Positions 39,326 through 53,567 are shown, counted from the stretch's first letter. The stretch is DNA of 64,000 bases from CALMEC01 sp964531025 (GCA_964531025.1 CAZHDY010000001.1:1116001-1180000); one strand, 5' to 3'. The notes: generated from the sequence alone by a model not told the origin. Numbers and translations: made by a program.

Positions 39326-40600
39326 ATGCCCCCGCAGGAACCGACCATCCTGCACGCCGACCTCGACGCCTTCTACGCGTCGGTCGAGCAGCTGCTCGAT
39401 CCGTCACTGCGCGGTCGCGCGATGGCGGTGGGCGGGAACGTCGTCCTCGCCGCCTCGTATGAGGCGAAGCGGTTCGGCGTCGCCAGCGGAATGGCCACCT
39501 GGCGGGCGAGGGAGCGCTGCCCCGACCTGGTCCTCGTGCCGGGACGCTTCGGCGAGTACCGCACGCTGAGCCAGCGTGTGATGGAGATCCTCGGTCACTA
39601 CACACCCGCCGTCCAACAGCTGTCGATCGACGAGGCATTCCTCGACGTGCGGGGATCCGAACGCCTTTTCGGATCGCCCGCGACCATCGCCCACGAGATC
39701 CGGCGACGCGTTCAGGACGAGGTCGGGCTGACCCTCTCGATCGGTATGGCGTCGACCAAGCACCTCGCCAAGATCGCCTCGCAGGTTGCGAAACCCGACG
39801 GGCTCGTGATGGTACCGGTGGGCGAGGAACGAATGTTCCTCGAACCGCTTCCGATCCGGCTCATCTGGGGTATCGGCCCGGCCACCGAGGGTCGCCTGAC
39901 CGCAGCGGGCATCCGCACCATCGGGGACCTGGCCCGCGACTCACCCGACCGCCTCACCGCGATCCTCGGTGCCGAGAACGGCCGGCGGCTCCACGCTCTG
40001 GCCCACAACGAGGATCCCCGTCGGGTCGCGGCCCCTCCCCGGCAACGATCGCTGGGAGCGCAGTCCGCGTTCCCCCGCACCCGTCCCACGCCCGACCTTC
40101 TCGCCGAGACGCTGGGGCACATCGCCGACCGCATCTCGTCACGTCTGCGGAAGGAACGTCTCGCCGGGCGCACCATCAGCGCGCGGGTGCGGTTCCTGCG
40201 CATGAGGAGCGTCACCCGGTCCATCACCCTGTCCGAACCGGTCTGCACGACGCTGACGCTCACCGAGATCGCCCACCTCCTCGTCCGTCAAGCCCTTGAC
40301 GACAATCCCGACGAGCGCTTCGTCACGCTGCTCGGCGTATCGGTATCGAAGCTGAACGAGGAGGGTCCCGTCCAGACCGAGCTGCCGGTCACGACCGACG
40401 ACGCCGACCCGATCCGGCCGGGGTCACCGCGTACCGCGGTCCGTCGTGAGGTCGACCGTTCGATGGACGCGGTCCGTGAACGCTTCGGGCGCGCCGCCGT
40501 CGGCTACGCGACGGTGCGCCTGTCCGACCGGGCCCGGGTTCCCGACGCGTTCCGGGAACTGGCGGAGCGTGACCGCCCCGCCGAGGACGAGCACCCCTGA
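39326..40600 (+). CDS. dinB: DNA polymerase IV (Y-family translesion polymerase)
   Basis: A 424-residue Y-family polymerase. Catalytic acids are D12 and D14 in HADLDAFYASVEQ and the SIDEAFLD motif (about 100-107); the helix-hairpin-helix WGIGPATEGRL follows at about 181, and little-finger residues are at about 230-345. It performs error-prone bypass of damaged bases. The C-terminal region after 350 is a basic variable tail without an obvious clamp-binding QLxLF motif. Regulation by the SOS response is indicated by the operator at 39299. Confidence 0.96.
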   Translation: MPPQEPTILHADLDAFYASVEQLLDPSLRGRAMAVGGNVVLAASYEAKRFGVASGMATWRARERCPDLVLVPGRFGEYRTLSQRVMEILGHYTPAVQQLSIDEAFLDVRGSERLFGSPATIAHEIRRRVQDEVGLTLSIGMASTKHLAKIASQVAKPDGLVMVPVGEERMFLEPLPIRLIWGIGPATEGRLTAAGIRTIGDLARDSPDRLTAILGAENGRRLHALAHNEDPRRVAAPPRQRSLGAQSAFPRTRPTPDLLAETLGHIADRISSRLRKERLAGRTISARVRFLRMRSVTRSITLSEPVCTTLTLTEIAHLLVRQALDDNPDERFVTLLGVSVSKLNEEGPVQTELPVTTDDADPIRPGSPRTAVRREVDRSMDAVRERFGRAAVGYATVRLSDRARVPDAFRELAERDRPAEDEHP

Positions 40601-40708
40601 CGGTCACCACTCGCGGTCACTCGCACATGGTCCCCCCGGGAGTCCACCTCCGTGGACCGACAATCGAGGTCCGAGCCCGCCCGACGGCACACGCTCACCG
40701 GGGCACGG

Positions 40709-46201
<5,493 letters not shown>

Positions 46202-46207
46202 GCCCGC

Positions 46208-46213
46208 ACGTTA
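46208..46213 (-). promoter_or_regulatory. Leaderless -10 box (TAACGT) of the carboxylase gene
   Basis: Minus-strand TAACGT, 6-nt gap, ATG at 46201. It shares the 138-bp divergent region with the ketosynthase-like gene. Confidence 0.55.
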
Positions 46214-46339
46214 CCCATCAGCACTCCGCGAGGGAATCCGGCAGAACGCACCTATTGGTAATAGGCCCCGTTGCGCGGTGCCGTGTCCGTCGTTACCGTC
46301 CGGCCATCCCACAGACAACCCCCGAAGACAGGGTGGACC

Positions 46340-48259
46340 ATGAGCAAACCGTTCGTCATCAATCGACACAATCAGCTCGTCTTCCCGTCGAACTTCGAGG
46401 GTGATCTGGACTTCAGCGTCATCGACACCGAAGCCCAGCTCGCGGACGTCGTACGCCGGGACTTCGAGGCGAAGGCCCCGAAGGGCGCCGAGATCGCTGA
46501 ACGCGCGGCGGAGGGGAAATACCGGACGAAGTACCAGCTCCTCCGGGACATGGCGCTCAACCTGTTCTGGTCCAATCGCTTCGCCCTCACCATGTACGAC
46601 AAGCGCCCCATGCGCTGGAAGGATGTGCCGAAGAAGCGGTCGGACATCTACATCCCGGTGCTCCAGCCGTGGGCGGATGGTGCGGAGAAGGTCGCGACCA
46701 TCAAGAGCGCCTACGAGAGTCTTCCCGCCGAGTGGGACGACGAGGTGGAGTCGCGCATCGGAGAAATCCTCGGTGACGTCTTCAACAACAAGCGTCACCA
46801 GGCCACATCGCTCGAGCCCATCAAGCCGACGATCCAGGAGTTCATGGCGAGCGACACGGACCTCGCCTACACGCTCGCCGAGTACGACCCGGACTACCCC
46901 GTCTACTCCTTCCAGGAGATCATCGACTGCAACGAGGCCGTTCCCGAGCTCGAGGCCCTCCGGCGGATGGCGATGGTGCTCCACAACCAGTCGCCCTGGG
47001 ACCGCGCCCGCGGTCGCCTGGCCCGCGCCGCCGAGATCGGCGACGACGACTTCGTGATCCTCTTCGTCCCTCGCAACCGCGAGGTGCAGATGTTCATCGA
47101 GCGGGCACGCGGCGACAAGCCGCCCCGCCGACGTCCGAGGCCGCCCAAGGAGCCGGTGCCCCAGAAGCCCGTCCCGCCGATCGTGGTGTCCGACGCCTAC
47201 GCCGTTCGTCCCAAGATCGAGGCGATCGCGGTCGAGAAAGGTGAGGTCGTCTGCTCGAACGACGACGTCATCCGGAACACGGCATACAGCTGGAGCCCGA
47301 TGTCGTCGGCCGAGATCTCGTCGAAGACCGGCATCGAGACCCGCCTCTACACGGCGCGCGACCTGGAGATCATCGGCCTGTCGGCGGCCCGGTCGGCCCT
47401 TGAGCGGTCCGGTCGCTCACCCGACGAGATCGCCGCCGTCATCTTCTGCTCGTGTACCAACACCCGGCTCATCCCGTCGGTGGCGACCTGGATCTCCGGG
47501 CAGCTCGGCATCTACCAGACGCACGCGTCCTTCGACCTCGTCGCCGCGTGCGCCGGATTCCCCTACGGCCTCGCCGAGGGGATCCGGATCCTGGAAGACG
47601 TGAAGCGTCCCGTCCTCATCGTGTTCGGTGAGAAGTTCTCCGACAAGATCGGGAGCGTGCGGACGTCACGCATGATCTTCGGCGACGGAGCCGCAGCCAT
47701 GGTCATCGCCCCCGCCGAGGACGGCGAGCCCAGTGACGTGGAGGCCATCCAGACCTATGCCAGCGGTCCGGTGGCACAGGTGAACGCCATCATCTGGCCG
47801 AACCCCGAGTTCGACAACGACATCACCGTCTGGGGCCCCGAGGTCAAGTCGCTCGTCAAGCGCTACCTGGAACAGATGATGGGCGAGCTGTCGGCCCTGC
47901 CGGGAGACTCCGGGAAGATCGACCTCGTCGTCCCGCACCAGGCGAACCGGACGATGGTGGTGGACCTGGGCCTCCAGGCCGGCATCGCCGAGGAGCAGAT
48001 GTACTTCAACATCGACCGGGTCGGCAATGCGTCCGCGGCCAGCATCCCGATCGCCATCCAGGACGCGGTCCTCGACGGCGTGATCGACCGGCCGATGCGG
48101 GTCTTCACCCCCGGGTTCGGGGCCGGTGCCGTGGCCGGATACTCGGTGGTCCGCATCGACCCGGACATCGTCGTCAAGGAGTCCCACTTCCCGTACGTGG
48201 ACGACGACACCGAGCCGTCCCGGGCGTTCAGCTGGCAGGACGCGATCGACGCCTTCTGA
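46340..48259 (+). CDS. Ketoacyl-ACP synthase III-like protein with a 290-residue N-terminal extension
   Basis: 639 residues. The C-terminal two thirds (about 292-625) are a FabH-type thiolase fold with an intact triad: C404 in LVAACAGFPYGL, H533 in VVPHQANRTMV and N563 in RVGNASAASIPIA; the C-H and H-N spacings (129 and 30) match E. coli FabH (132 and 30). The first about 270 residues (including KYQLLRDMALNLFWSNRFAL) form a separate helical domain not recognised by me, joined by a Pro/Arg linker at 265-285. It would condense an acyl-CoA with malonyl-ACP or malonyl-CoA. Divergent from the giant carboxylase, its likely malonyl-CoA supplier. Confidence 0.87.
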   Translation: MSKPFVINRHNQLVFPSNFEGDLDFSVIDTEAQLADVVRRDFEAKAPKGAEIAERAAEGKYRTKYQLLRDMALNLFWSNRFALTMYDKRPMRWKDVPKKRSDIYIPVLQPWADGAEKVATIKSAYESLPAEWDDEVESRIGEILGDVFNNKRHQATSLEPIKPTIQEFMASDTDLAYTLAEYDPDYPVYSFQEIIDCNEAVPELEALRRMAMVLHNQSPWDRARGRLARAAEIGDDDFVILFVPRNREVQMFIERARGDKPPRRRPRPPKEPVPQKPVPPIVVSDAYAVRPKIEAIAVEKGEVVCSNDDVIRNTAYSWSPMSSAEISSKTGIETRLYTARDLEIIGLSAARSALERSGRSPDEIAAVIFCSCTNTRLIPSVATWISGQLGIYQTHASFDLVAACAGFPYGLAEGIRILEDVKRPVLIVFGEKFSDKIGSVRTSRMIFGDGAAAMVIAPAEDGEPSDVEAIQTYASGPVAQVNAIIWPNPEFDNDITVWGPEVKSLVKRYLEQMMGELSALPGDSGKIDLVVPHQANRTMVVDLGLQAGIAEEQMYFNIDRVGNASAASIPIAIQDAVLDGVIDRPMRVFTPGFGAGAVAGYSVVRIDPDIVVKESHFPYVDDDTEPSRAFSWQDAIDAF

Positions 48260-48292
48260 CCCGGCGCTCCACGGAGCCCGCACCCAGAACGA

Positions 48293-48328
48293 CGAACGGC
48301 CTCTGATCCTTGGATCAGAGGCCGTTCG
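48293..48328. terminator. Bidirectional hairpin terminator
   Basis: 17-bp perfect arms CGAACGGCCTCTGATCC and complement with a TT centre, between the ketosynthase gene and the convergent PHA locus. Confidence 0.9.
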
Positions 48329-48355
48329 ATCGTCCGATGCGGTGAATGCGTGCCG

Positions 48356-49102
48356 CTAGCTCTCGGTGCCCGGGAGCTTCTGGGCCTTCGGAGCGTCCGC
48401 GACGGGGGGCTTCGGTGCCTCAGCAGCGGACTCCGTGGCGGGCTTCTTCGCAGCCGTCTTCGGCGTCGAAGCCGAGGTCCGCTTGGCCTTCGGGGTCTCG
48501 GAGACCGGCGCCTTGGGAGCCGTCTGCGGCGTCGAAGCCGGTGCGACCGGGGCAGCGGCCGCAGCGGGCTGAGCCGTGGTCCTCTTCGCAGCAGTCTTCG
48601 GCGTCGCCGGCGAGGTCTGCTTCGCCGCCGGGGTGGGCGCGGCGGACGTGGTCGTCTTCTTGGTGGTCCGGCGCGTGGTCGTGGCGCGGCCCTTCGTCGC
48701 CTTGGGCGTCGCGGCCTTCGGTGCCGCGGGCTTGACGGTCTTCGCCTCCACGATCGGTGCGTCGATGACGGCCGACGAGGTCGCCGGAATCGCGGCGATC
48801 GTGGTCGTGGTGGCGACCGGGGCGGACACGGACGAGACGGCGTCGGCAAGCACGTCGAGGGCCTCGCTCCACGAGGCGATCACGATGCGCGCGCTCGTCG
48901 TCTGGACATCGACGTAGGCCTCCCATGCCTCAAGACCGGCGTCGTAGAGATCAAGCGAGCCCGGTACGGCGAGCCAGAACTCGATGGGGGTCGCCACCCG
49001 CCAGGCGCGGGCCATGTCGAGGGCCGCTCGCTTGATGAGATCGATGGAGGACACCGCACGCCCGGCGATGTCGATGAGAGGATCGGTGGTCGCTGTGGCC
49101 AT
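48356..49102 (-). CDS. PhaF-like granule protein: phasin-type N-terminus plus Lys/Ala-rich tail
   Basis: A 248-residue protein. Residues 1-85 are amphipathic helix (DIAGRAVSSIDLIKRAALDM, FWLAVPGSLDLYDAGLEAWEAYVDVQTTSARIVI in parts), like phasins that coat PHA granules. From about 115 to the end it is Ala/Lys/Thr/Pro-rich with AAP-K and TPKTAAK repeats, resembling histone-H1-like tails of PhaF proteins that bind DNA and segregate granules at division. It is the last gene of the PHA locus, 33 bp after the XRE regulator. Confidence 0.75.
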   Translation of the reverse strand: MATATTDPLIDIAGRAVSSIDLIKRAALDMARAWRVATPIEFWLAVPGSLDLYDAGLEAWEAYVDVQTTSARIVIASWSEALDVLADAVSSVSAPVATTTTIAAIPATSSAVIDAPIVEAKTVKPAAPKAATPKATKGRATTTRRTTKKTTTSAAPTPAAKQTSPATPKTAAKRTTAQPAAAAAPVAPASTPQTAPKAPVSETPKAKRTSASTPKTAAKKPATESAAEAPKPPVADAPKAQKLPGTES

Positions 49103-49135
49103 GCTTGGCTCCTTCGTTCGGCCGTCCTCGGACGG

Positions 49136-49543
49136 TCAGGTCGATGTGTCGTCCGTACCGTCGTCGAACGGTTCGGGCGCGGTGGCCCGGAACCCGCGGT
49201 ACACCGCGAGGAGGGCCTTTTTCTGATCGTCGGTGAGCGTCTCATCGGCGAGGATGGACGCCTCCGTCGGAGCGGCGGGTTCACCGGCCGCCGGCGATGC
49301 GGTGAACATCCCCGTCTGCTTGAGAAGGGTCTCCGCAGACAGGTCGAGCGCGCGGGCGATCGAGTTGATCACCCGCATGGAGGGCTCGTGGAGCCCGCGC
49401 TCGAGCTGGCTGAGATAGGCGTTTGACAGATCCGTCAAACTGGCGAGCTCGCGGAGCGACAGCTTCGCGAGCTTGCGCTGGGTGTGGATGAACCGGCCGA
49501 GTTCCTCGACTCCGCTCTGCCAAGGATCGTTCGACGTGCTCAT
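49136..49543 (-). CDS. XRE-family transcriptional regulator within the PHA locus
   Basis: A 135-residue regulator. The HTH_3 domain (about 13-72) reads LGRFIHTQRKLAKLSLRELA, then SLTDLSNAYLSQLERG and PSMRVINSIARALDLSAETLL; the remainder is an acidic low-complexity region and a C-terminal helix (DQKKALLAVYRGF). Position between the phasin gene and the PhaF-like gene suggests control of phasin expression, as PhaR does in other bacteria, although this is not the PhaR family (inference). Confidence 0.88.
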   Translation of the reverse strand: MSTSNDPWQSGVEELGRFIHTQRKLAKLSLRELASLTDLSNAYLSQLERGLHEPSMRVINSIARALDLSAETLLKQTGMFTASPAAGEPAAPTEASILADETLTDDQKKALLAVYRGFRATAPEPFDDGTDDTST

Positions 49544-49569
49544 GGTCGGTGCCGGTTCGAGATCCGAAA

Positions 49570-49881
49570 CTACTTGGAGGCCTTGGTGGCGTCCTTGAGG
49601 ACCGGCGCGGCGGCGGCAAGCACGTCGTTGGCGAACTTGCGGTTGGCCTCGAGGACCTCGGCGTAGAAGTCGAAGCTGGTCTTCACGACCTCGTCGGCGC
49701 TGGGGATGGCGCCCTTGGGGAGCTCGGGGAGCTCGGGGAGGGCGGGAAGGTTCGGGATGGCCTTCTGAGCGGCCTCGGCCCAGGCGGAAACAGCCTCGAC
49801 GAGAACGGTCTGGCCCTGCTTGATGGCCTCGATGGTCTTGTCCTGAGCGGCCTTGGTGTATTCGATAGTGGTCTTCGCCAT
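49570..49881 (-). CDS. Phasin
   Basis: A 103-residue protein from MAKTTIEYTK, chosen for the AGGAG site 8 nt upstream. It is almost entirely helical with a Pro-rich middle (IPNLPALPELPELPKG) and the tail KTSFDFYAEVLEANRKFANDVLAAAAPVL. Both helices are amphipathic, as in phasins that coat polyhydroxyalkanoate granules. Upstream of it is PHA synthase and downstream a regulator. An AT-rich stretch (about 49911-49930) before it may carry its own promoter. Confidence 0.82.
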   Translation of the reverse strand: MAKTTIEYTKAAQDKTIEAIKQGQTVLVEAVSAWAEAAQKAIPNLPALPELPELPKGAIPSADEVVKTSFDFYAEVLEANRKFANDVLAAAAPVLKDATKASK

Positions 49882-49994
49882 GTCGATCTCCTGAATCGGG
49901 GTTGGTTCGTTAACCATAGTACGCAACCGCCCACTCTGTCAAGCGCCCATCCGAAATCGGGTCGCCGCACGTCGCGACGACCCCCTCGGGATGC

Positions 49995-51710
49995 CTACTT
50001 CTCGAAGACGTACGACCCCGGCGCGTCCTCGATCGGCTTGTGCTTGTCACTGCCGAACTCGGGGGGCGCGACCATCTTCCCGCCCCGCGCGGCGATCCAC
50101 TCCGCCCAGTCCTCCCACCACGATCCGACGTGGTGCGTGCTCGACGCGTACCAGTCGTCCGGGTCGGCGGGCAGATCCGCGTCGCTGGTGCGGTACCACG
50201 CCTTGGGGGTCGGCGGGTTGATGATGCCGGCGATGTGTCCGGACGACGTGAGCACGAAGTGCGGCGACGCGTTCTTCAGGACCTGCGTGGTGAGGTACGA
50301 GCCCTTCCAGAGGGTGATGTGGTCCTCCTGCGCGGCCAGGACGTAGACGTCGTCGGTCACCTTGCCGGGATCGAGGGTCACACCGGCCAGCTCCATCGTC
50401 CCCTTGGCGAACGCGTTCTCCCGGTAGCACGAGCGCACGTAGTGCGAGTGCATGCACTCGGGCATGCGCGTCCCGTCGCCGTTCCACGACAGGATGTCGA
50501 ACGGCGGCGGGTCCTCTCCCATCAGCCAGTTGTTGACCACGTAGTTCCAGACGAGGTCGTTGCTGCGCATGAACGTGAACGTGTTCATCATCTGCGTCGA
50601 CTCGAGATACCCGCGGCCGGACATGGCGTCCTCCATGTATGCGACGGACTGATCGTCCGTGAACGCCGCCAGACGGCCGGGGTATGTGAAGTCGGTGAGG
50701 GTGTTCAGGAACGTCGCCGAGCGGACGCGATCATCGCCCTTGTCGGCGAGATAGCTCTGCATCATCGCGGTGAGCGTGCCACCGAGGCAGATCCCGACCA
50801 TGTTCACCTTGTCGGAACCCGTGATGTCCTGGACGACGTCGAGGGCCGCGAGCGGTCCCCGCTCGAGGTAGTCGTCGAACGAGACGTTCCGGTCGGCCGA
50901 CGTCGGGTTGTGGTAGCTGATGCAGAACACCGTGTGACCGTGGTTGACCGCCCACTCCACGAAGCTGCGCCCCGGCGACATGTCGACGATGTAGTACTTG
51001 TTGATCCACGGCGGGCTGATCAGGATCGGCACCTCGTGGACCTTCTCGGTCGTCGGTGCGTACTGGATCAGCTCCATGAGGGCGTTGCGGAAGACCACCT
51101 TGCCCGGGCTCACCGCGAGATCCTTCCCCACGGTGAACGCGTCCTTGCGAACGTGACGGGGAAGGCCCCGGTTGGTCGCCACGTCGTCGATGAACGTGCG
51201 CGCCCCACGGAAGAGGCTGAGCCCGCCGGTGTCGAGGGCCTTCTTCTGTGCCGCCGGGTTCGTGGCGAGGAAGTTGGTCGGCGCGAGGGCGTCGACCATC
51301 ACCTCGGTGCCGAAGCGAACCTTCTCGTGGGAGACCGGATCGATCTCGGCCTCCTCGACCAGCTCGGTCATCAGCTTGCCCCAGAGCAGGTAGCTCTGCT
51401 GGGCCGCGAAGAAGAACGGGTTCTCCTTCCAGGCCGGATCGGCGAAGCGACGGTCCTTGCGGCCCGGCGCCTCCGGTCCGTCGGCATCCTCACCCAGCAC
51501 CTTCGACGTGGCCGCCGACGCCGCGGCGAGCATCCCCGTCATGAACCTGGTGCTCGCCGCGAACACCGCCTGCGGCTTCGCGGCGAGGCTGGTGGCAGCC
51601 TCAAAGCCGGCGCGGCCGATCCCGAGCGGATCGACCTGCGAGAGGATCGATTCGAGCGCGAGCGGAGGGCGCTTCTCGGGTTCGTCCGACTTGCTGTTGG
51701 AGAAGCTCAC
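49995..51710 (-). CDS. phaC: Class I poly(3-hydroxyalkanoate) polymerase
   Basis: A 571-residue PHA synthase that polymerises (R)-3-hydroxyacyl-CoA. The lipase-box-like motif MVGICLGGTL contains nucleophile C308; D463 (YVLAAQEDHITLW) and H492 (LTSSGHIAGIINPP) complete the triad, and W468 lies near the dimer region. The N-terminal helical part (ENPFFFAAQQSYLLWGKLM) is class I-like. Length is typical (560-600). The GTG VSFSNSKSD has an AAAGGTGA ribosome site; the longer reading upstream adds an unlikely basic sequence. No partner phaE/phaR subunit is present, in line with class I. Confidence 0.96.
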   Translation of the reverse strand: MSFSNSKSDEPEKRPPLALESILSQVDPLGIGRAGFEAATSLAAKPQAVFAASTRFMTGMLAAASAATSKVLGEDADGPEAPGRKDRRFADPAWKENPFFFAAQQSYLLWGKLMTELVEEAEIDPVSHEKVRFGTEVMVDALAPTNFLATNPAAQKKALDTGGLSLFRGARTFIDDVATNRGLPRHVRKDAFTVGKDLAVSPGKVVFRNALMELIQYAPTTEKVHEVPILISPPWINKYYIVDMSPGRSFVEWAVNHGHTVFCISYHNPTSADRNVSFDDYLERGPLAALDVVQDITGSDKVNMVGICLGGTLTAMMQSYLADKGDDRVRSATFLNTLTDFTYPGRLAAFTDDQSVAYMEDAMSGRGYLESTQMMNTFTFMRSNDLVWNYVVNNWLMGEDPPPFDILSWNGDGTRMPECMHSHYVRSCYRENAFAKGTMELAGVTLDPGKVTDDVYVLAAQEDHITLWKGSYLTTQVLKNASPHFVLTSSGHIAGIINPPTPKAWYRTSDADLPADPDDWYASSTHHVGSWWEDWAEWIAARGGKMVAPPEFGSDKHKPIEDAPGSYVFEK

Positions 51711-51827
51711 ATTGTCACCTTTCCGAAGTCGTGCCCCGCGGGACGCGGCTGCACGTTGGGGGCCACCATCGACCACGTCGTCACCACGAGGAGCGCGACG
51801 CGGTCGTTCACCGCAACCGACATCCGT

Positions 51828-52457
51828 CTACTTGTCCGCCGCCCGGGGCCGGACGGTCGCCTCGCCGACGAGGACCGTCGTGTCACCGACCGTGGCCACC
51901 GTGTCGAGGACGACACGCTTCTTCTCGAGGACGATCTCCTTGACGGTGACCGTCGCGGTCACCTCATCCCCCGGGCGGACCGGTGCGGTCCACTTCAGCG
52001 TCTGGCCCATGTAGAGGGCGCCGGGTCCGGGGAGCTGCGTTCCCAGTACGGCCGAGACGATTCCGGCGGTGAGGATGCCGTGGGCGACGCGTCCACCGAG
52101 GATGGACTGGTCGGCCCACTCGCGGTCGACGTGCGCGGGGTTGTCGTCACCCGAGATCCGGGCGAACGTGTCGATGTCGGCCTGTGAGATACGGCGCGTG
52201 AGACTGGCGGTGTCGCCGACCGAGAGCTCCTCGATGGTCTTGCCCTCGCCGTACTGATGGAAGCCGGGTGCGACAGGCCGCTGCGCCGCGGCCTCCAGCG
52301 GCCGGCGCCACATGATGAGGCTCTGCTGCCAGATCTGACCGGCGTCGTCCAGCAGCCCCGCCAGGAGTTCGAGTGATGCCTCGCCGGCCTTGGCCGCAGC
52401 GTCGACCGCGTCCTGGAGATCGGGGGAGTCCGGTGCCGCTTTCGGTTCGGTTGCCAT
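51828..52457 (-). CDS. MaoC-like (R)-specific enoyl-CoA hydratase with phasin-like N-terminus (PhaJ-type)
   Basis: A 209-residue protein. Residues about 68-205 are a hot-dog hydratase: D104 and H109 in ARISGDDNPAHVDREWA are the hydratase-2 catalytic pair, followed by HGILTAGIVSAVLG and LKWTAPVRPGDEV. PhaJ makes (R)-3-hydroxyacyl-CoA from enoyl-CoA for PHA synthase. The first 65 residues (DAVDAAAKAGEASLELLAGL, then QIWQQSLIMWRRP) are an extra Ala-rich amphipathic segment absent from ordinary PhaJ and like phasins, so the enzyme may dock on granules (inference). Confidence 0.9.
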   Translation of the reverse strand: MATEPKAAPDSPDLQDAVDAAAKAGEASLELLAGLLDDAGQIWQQSLIMWRRPLEAAAQRPVAPGFHQYGEGKTIEELSVGDTASLTRRISQADIDTFARISGDDNPAHVDREWADQSILGGRVAHGILTAGIVSAVLGTQLPGPGALYMGQTLKWTAPVRPGDEVTATVTVKEIVLEKKRVVLDTVATVGDTTVLVGEATVRPRAADK

Positions 52458-52526
52458 CTGTGTGTCTCGTTTCGTCGGCCGCGCCCGGTGCGACTCCGCC
52501 GAACGGAGACCACCGCGGCGAGGTGG

Positions 52527-52943
52527 TCAGGGGGTGGGGTCGGAGGTGCGCTCCGCGTCGCCCGACGACGTGTCGTCGTCGCTGGCCGTCGGGTACTGGT
52601 TGAAGAACTCGTCCAGCATGTGCTGGTAGCCACGGAGGGCGTCCGCCCATCCCGTGAGGGTCTGCCGTCCGGCCTCCGTCACGCTGTAGCGCCGGCGGGC
52701 GGGACCCCCGTTCGTGGTGTCCCAGTCCGACTTCAGCAGGCCGTCCTTCTCCAGCTGCCGGAGCGTGCGATAGACGCTCCCGGGATCGATCGCCTCGAAA
52801 CCGAACAGCGTGAGGCGGCGGATGAGTTCATAGCCGTGGCTCTGCCACTGGTCCAGCGACAGGAGAAGAAATGGCTGAAGCCAGTTTCGGGGTTGACCGT
52901 TGACATCGGGGATCGACGGTTTGTCCGCCTTCTGGGTGCTCAT
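52527..52943 (-). CDS. PadR-family PHB-responsive repressor (PhaQ-like)
   Basis: A 138-residue winged-helix regulator. NWLQPFLLLSLDQWQSHGYELIRRL and GFEAIDPGSVYRTLRQLEKDGLLKSDWDTTNGGPARRRYSVTEAG (in parts) follow the pattern of PhaQ, which in Bacillus represses phasin genes until poly-3-hydroxybutyrate is present. It is the first gene of the PHA locus here. A CATAAT -10 box 6 nt before the ATG indicates a leaderless mRNA. The acidic C-terminal tail is variable. Confidence 0.88.
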   Translation of the reverse strand: MSTQKADKPSIPDVNGQPRNWLQPFLLLSLDQWQSHGYELIRRLTLFGFEAIDPGSVYRTLRQLEKDGLLKSDWDTTNGGPARRRYSVTEAGRQTLTGWADALRGYQHMLDEFFNQYPTASDDDTSSGDAERTSDPTP

Positions 52944-52949
52944 AAGGGC

Positions 52950-52955
52950 ATTATG
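52950..52955 (-). promoter_or_regulatory. Leaderless -10 box (CATAAT) of phaQ-like gene
   Basis: Minus-strand CATAAT, 6-nt gap, ATG at 52943. Confidence 0.45.
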
Positions 52956-53158
52956 TCAATAGCAGCGGTTCATACGACTTCGGGCGCCGGGACGAACGTC
53001 CCTGCTCACGACGGAGAATACAGAGCGCATCGTCACCCGCCATCCGACGCCACAAACGTGGTCCCAGCCCTTCCACCGGTGACCGACCGCGTGACGATGT
53101 CCACCTTCGTGACGGTTTTGTGGCACCCTGAAGGCTTGGCCGTTGACAGGGACATCCC

Positions 53159-53401
53159 GTGAAGCCGCGCCCGATCGAACGTATCGAGATCGTGTGCGAG
53201 TCGTGCGGGCTGATCGCCGAGCTGTACCGCCCGAAGAACGCGCCGCGCCCCAAGCTGTGCGACTGCCCGGAGCCTCAGAAGGTCGCGCCGTCGACCCGCC
53301 CGCGCCTCTGCATCCACTGCGATACGCGGCTGAACCGCTACAACCCCGGCCCCGCGTGCGGTCCGTGCACCCGCAGCCGCGAGGGAGCCCGCAAGATCTA
53401 G
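53159..53401 (+). CDS. Small Cys-rich zinc-ribbon-like protein
   Basis: 80 residues from a GTG. Eight cysteines are arranged as C13-x2-C16, C34-x-C36, C51-x2-C54 and C67-x2-C70 (CESC, CDC, CIHC, CGPC), allowing two four-Cys zinc sites. Basic, soluble, no known family recognised; the pattern resembles small nucleic-acid or protein-binding zinc ribbons. Its TAG stop (53399-53401) is the left-end CTAG of repeat copy B, so the last codons run into the element. Confidence 0.65.
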   Translation: MKPRPIERIEIVCESCGLIAELYRPKNAPRPKLCDCPEPQKVAPSTRPRLCIHCDTRLNRYNPGPACGPCTRSREGARKI

Positions 53402-53567
53402 ATGAGTAGTGCCACGGCGATCGCGGCGTGGTGCGTGCCCCCGGCGGCGCGGATGCGCCACCGGATGCCTCGGAAAGGACACCGCCCAGACCGTCGACAT
53501 GCGACGGCACCGCGCATCCAGCGGCGGCGCGCCCCACATCCACGCCGCCGTGGCACCACTCATCTGG
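53398..53567. repeat. 170-bp MITE-like element, copy B
   Basis: Left end CTAGATGAGTAGTGCCACGG (53398-53417), right end CCGTGGCACCACTCATCTGG (53548-53567). The internal GCGTGCCCCCGGCGGCGC and GCGCCCCACATCCACG blocks are shared with copy A at 36053, while the central part differs. It lies between convergent genes and merges with the hairpin at 53565. Confidence 0.8.
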
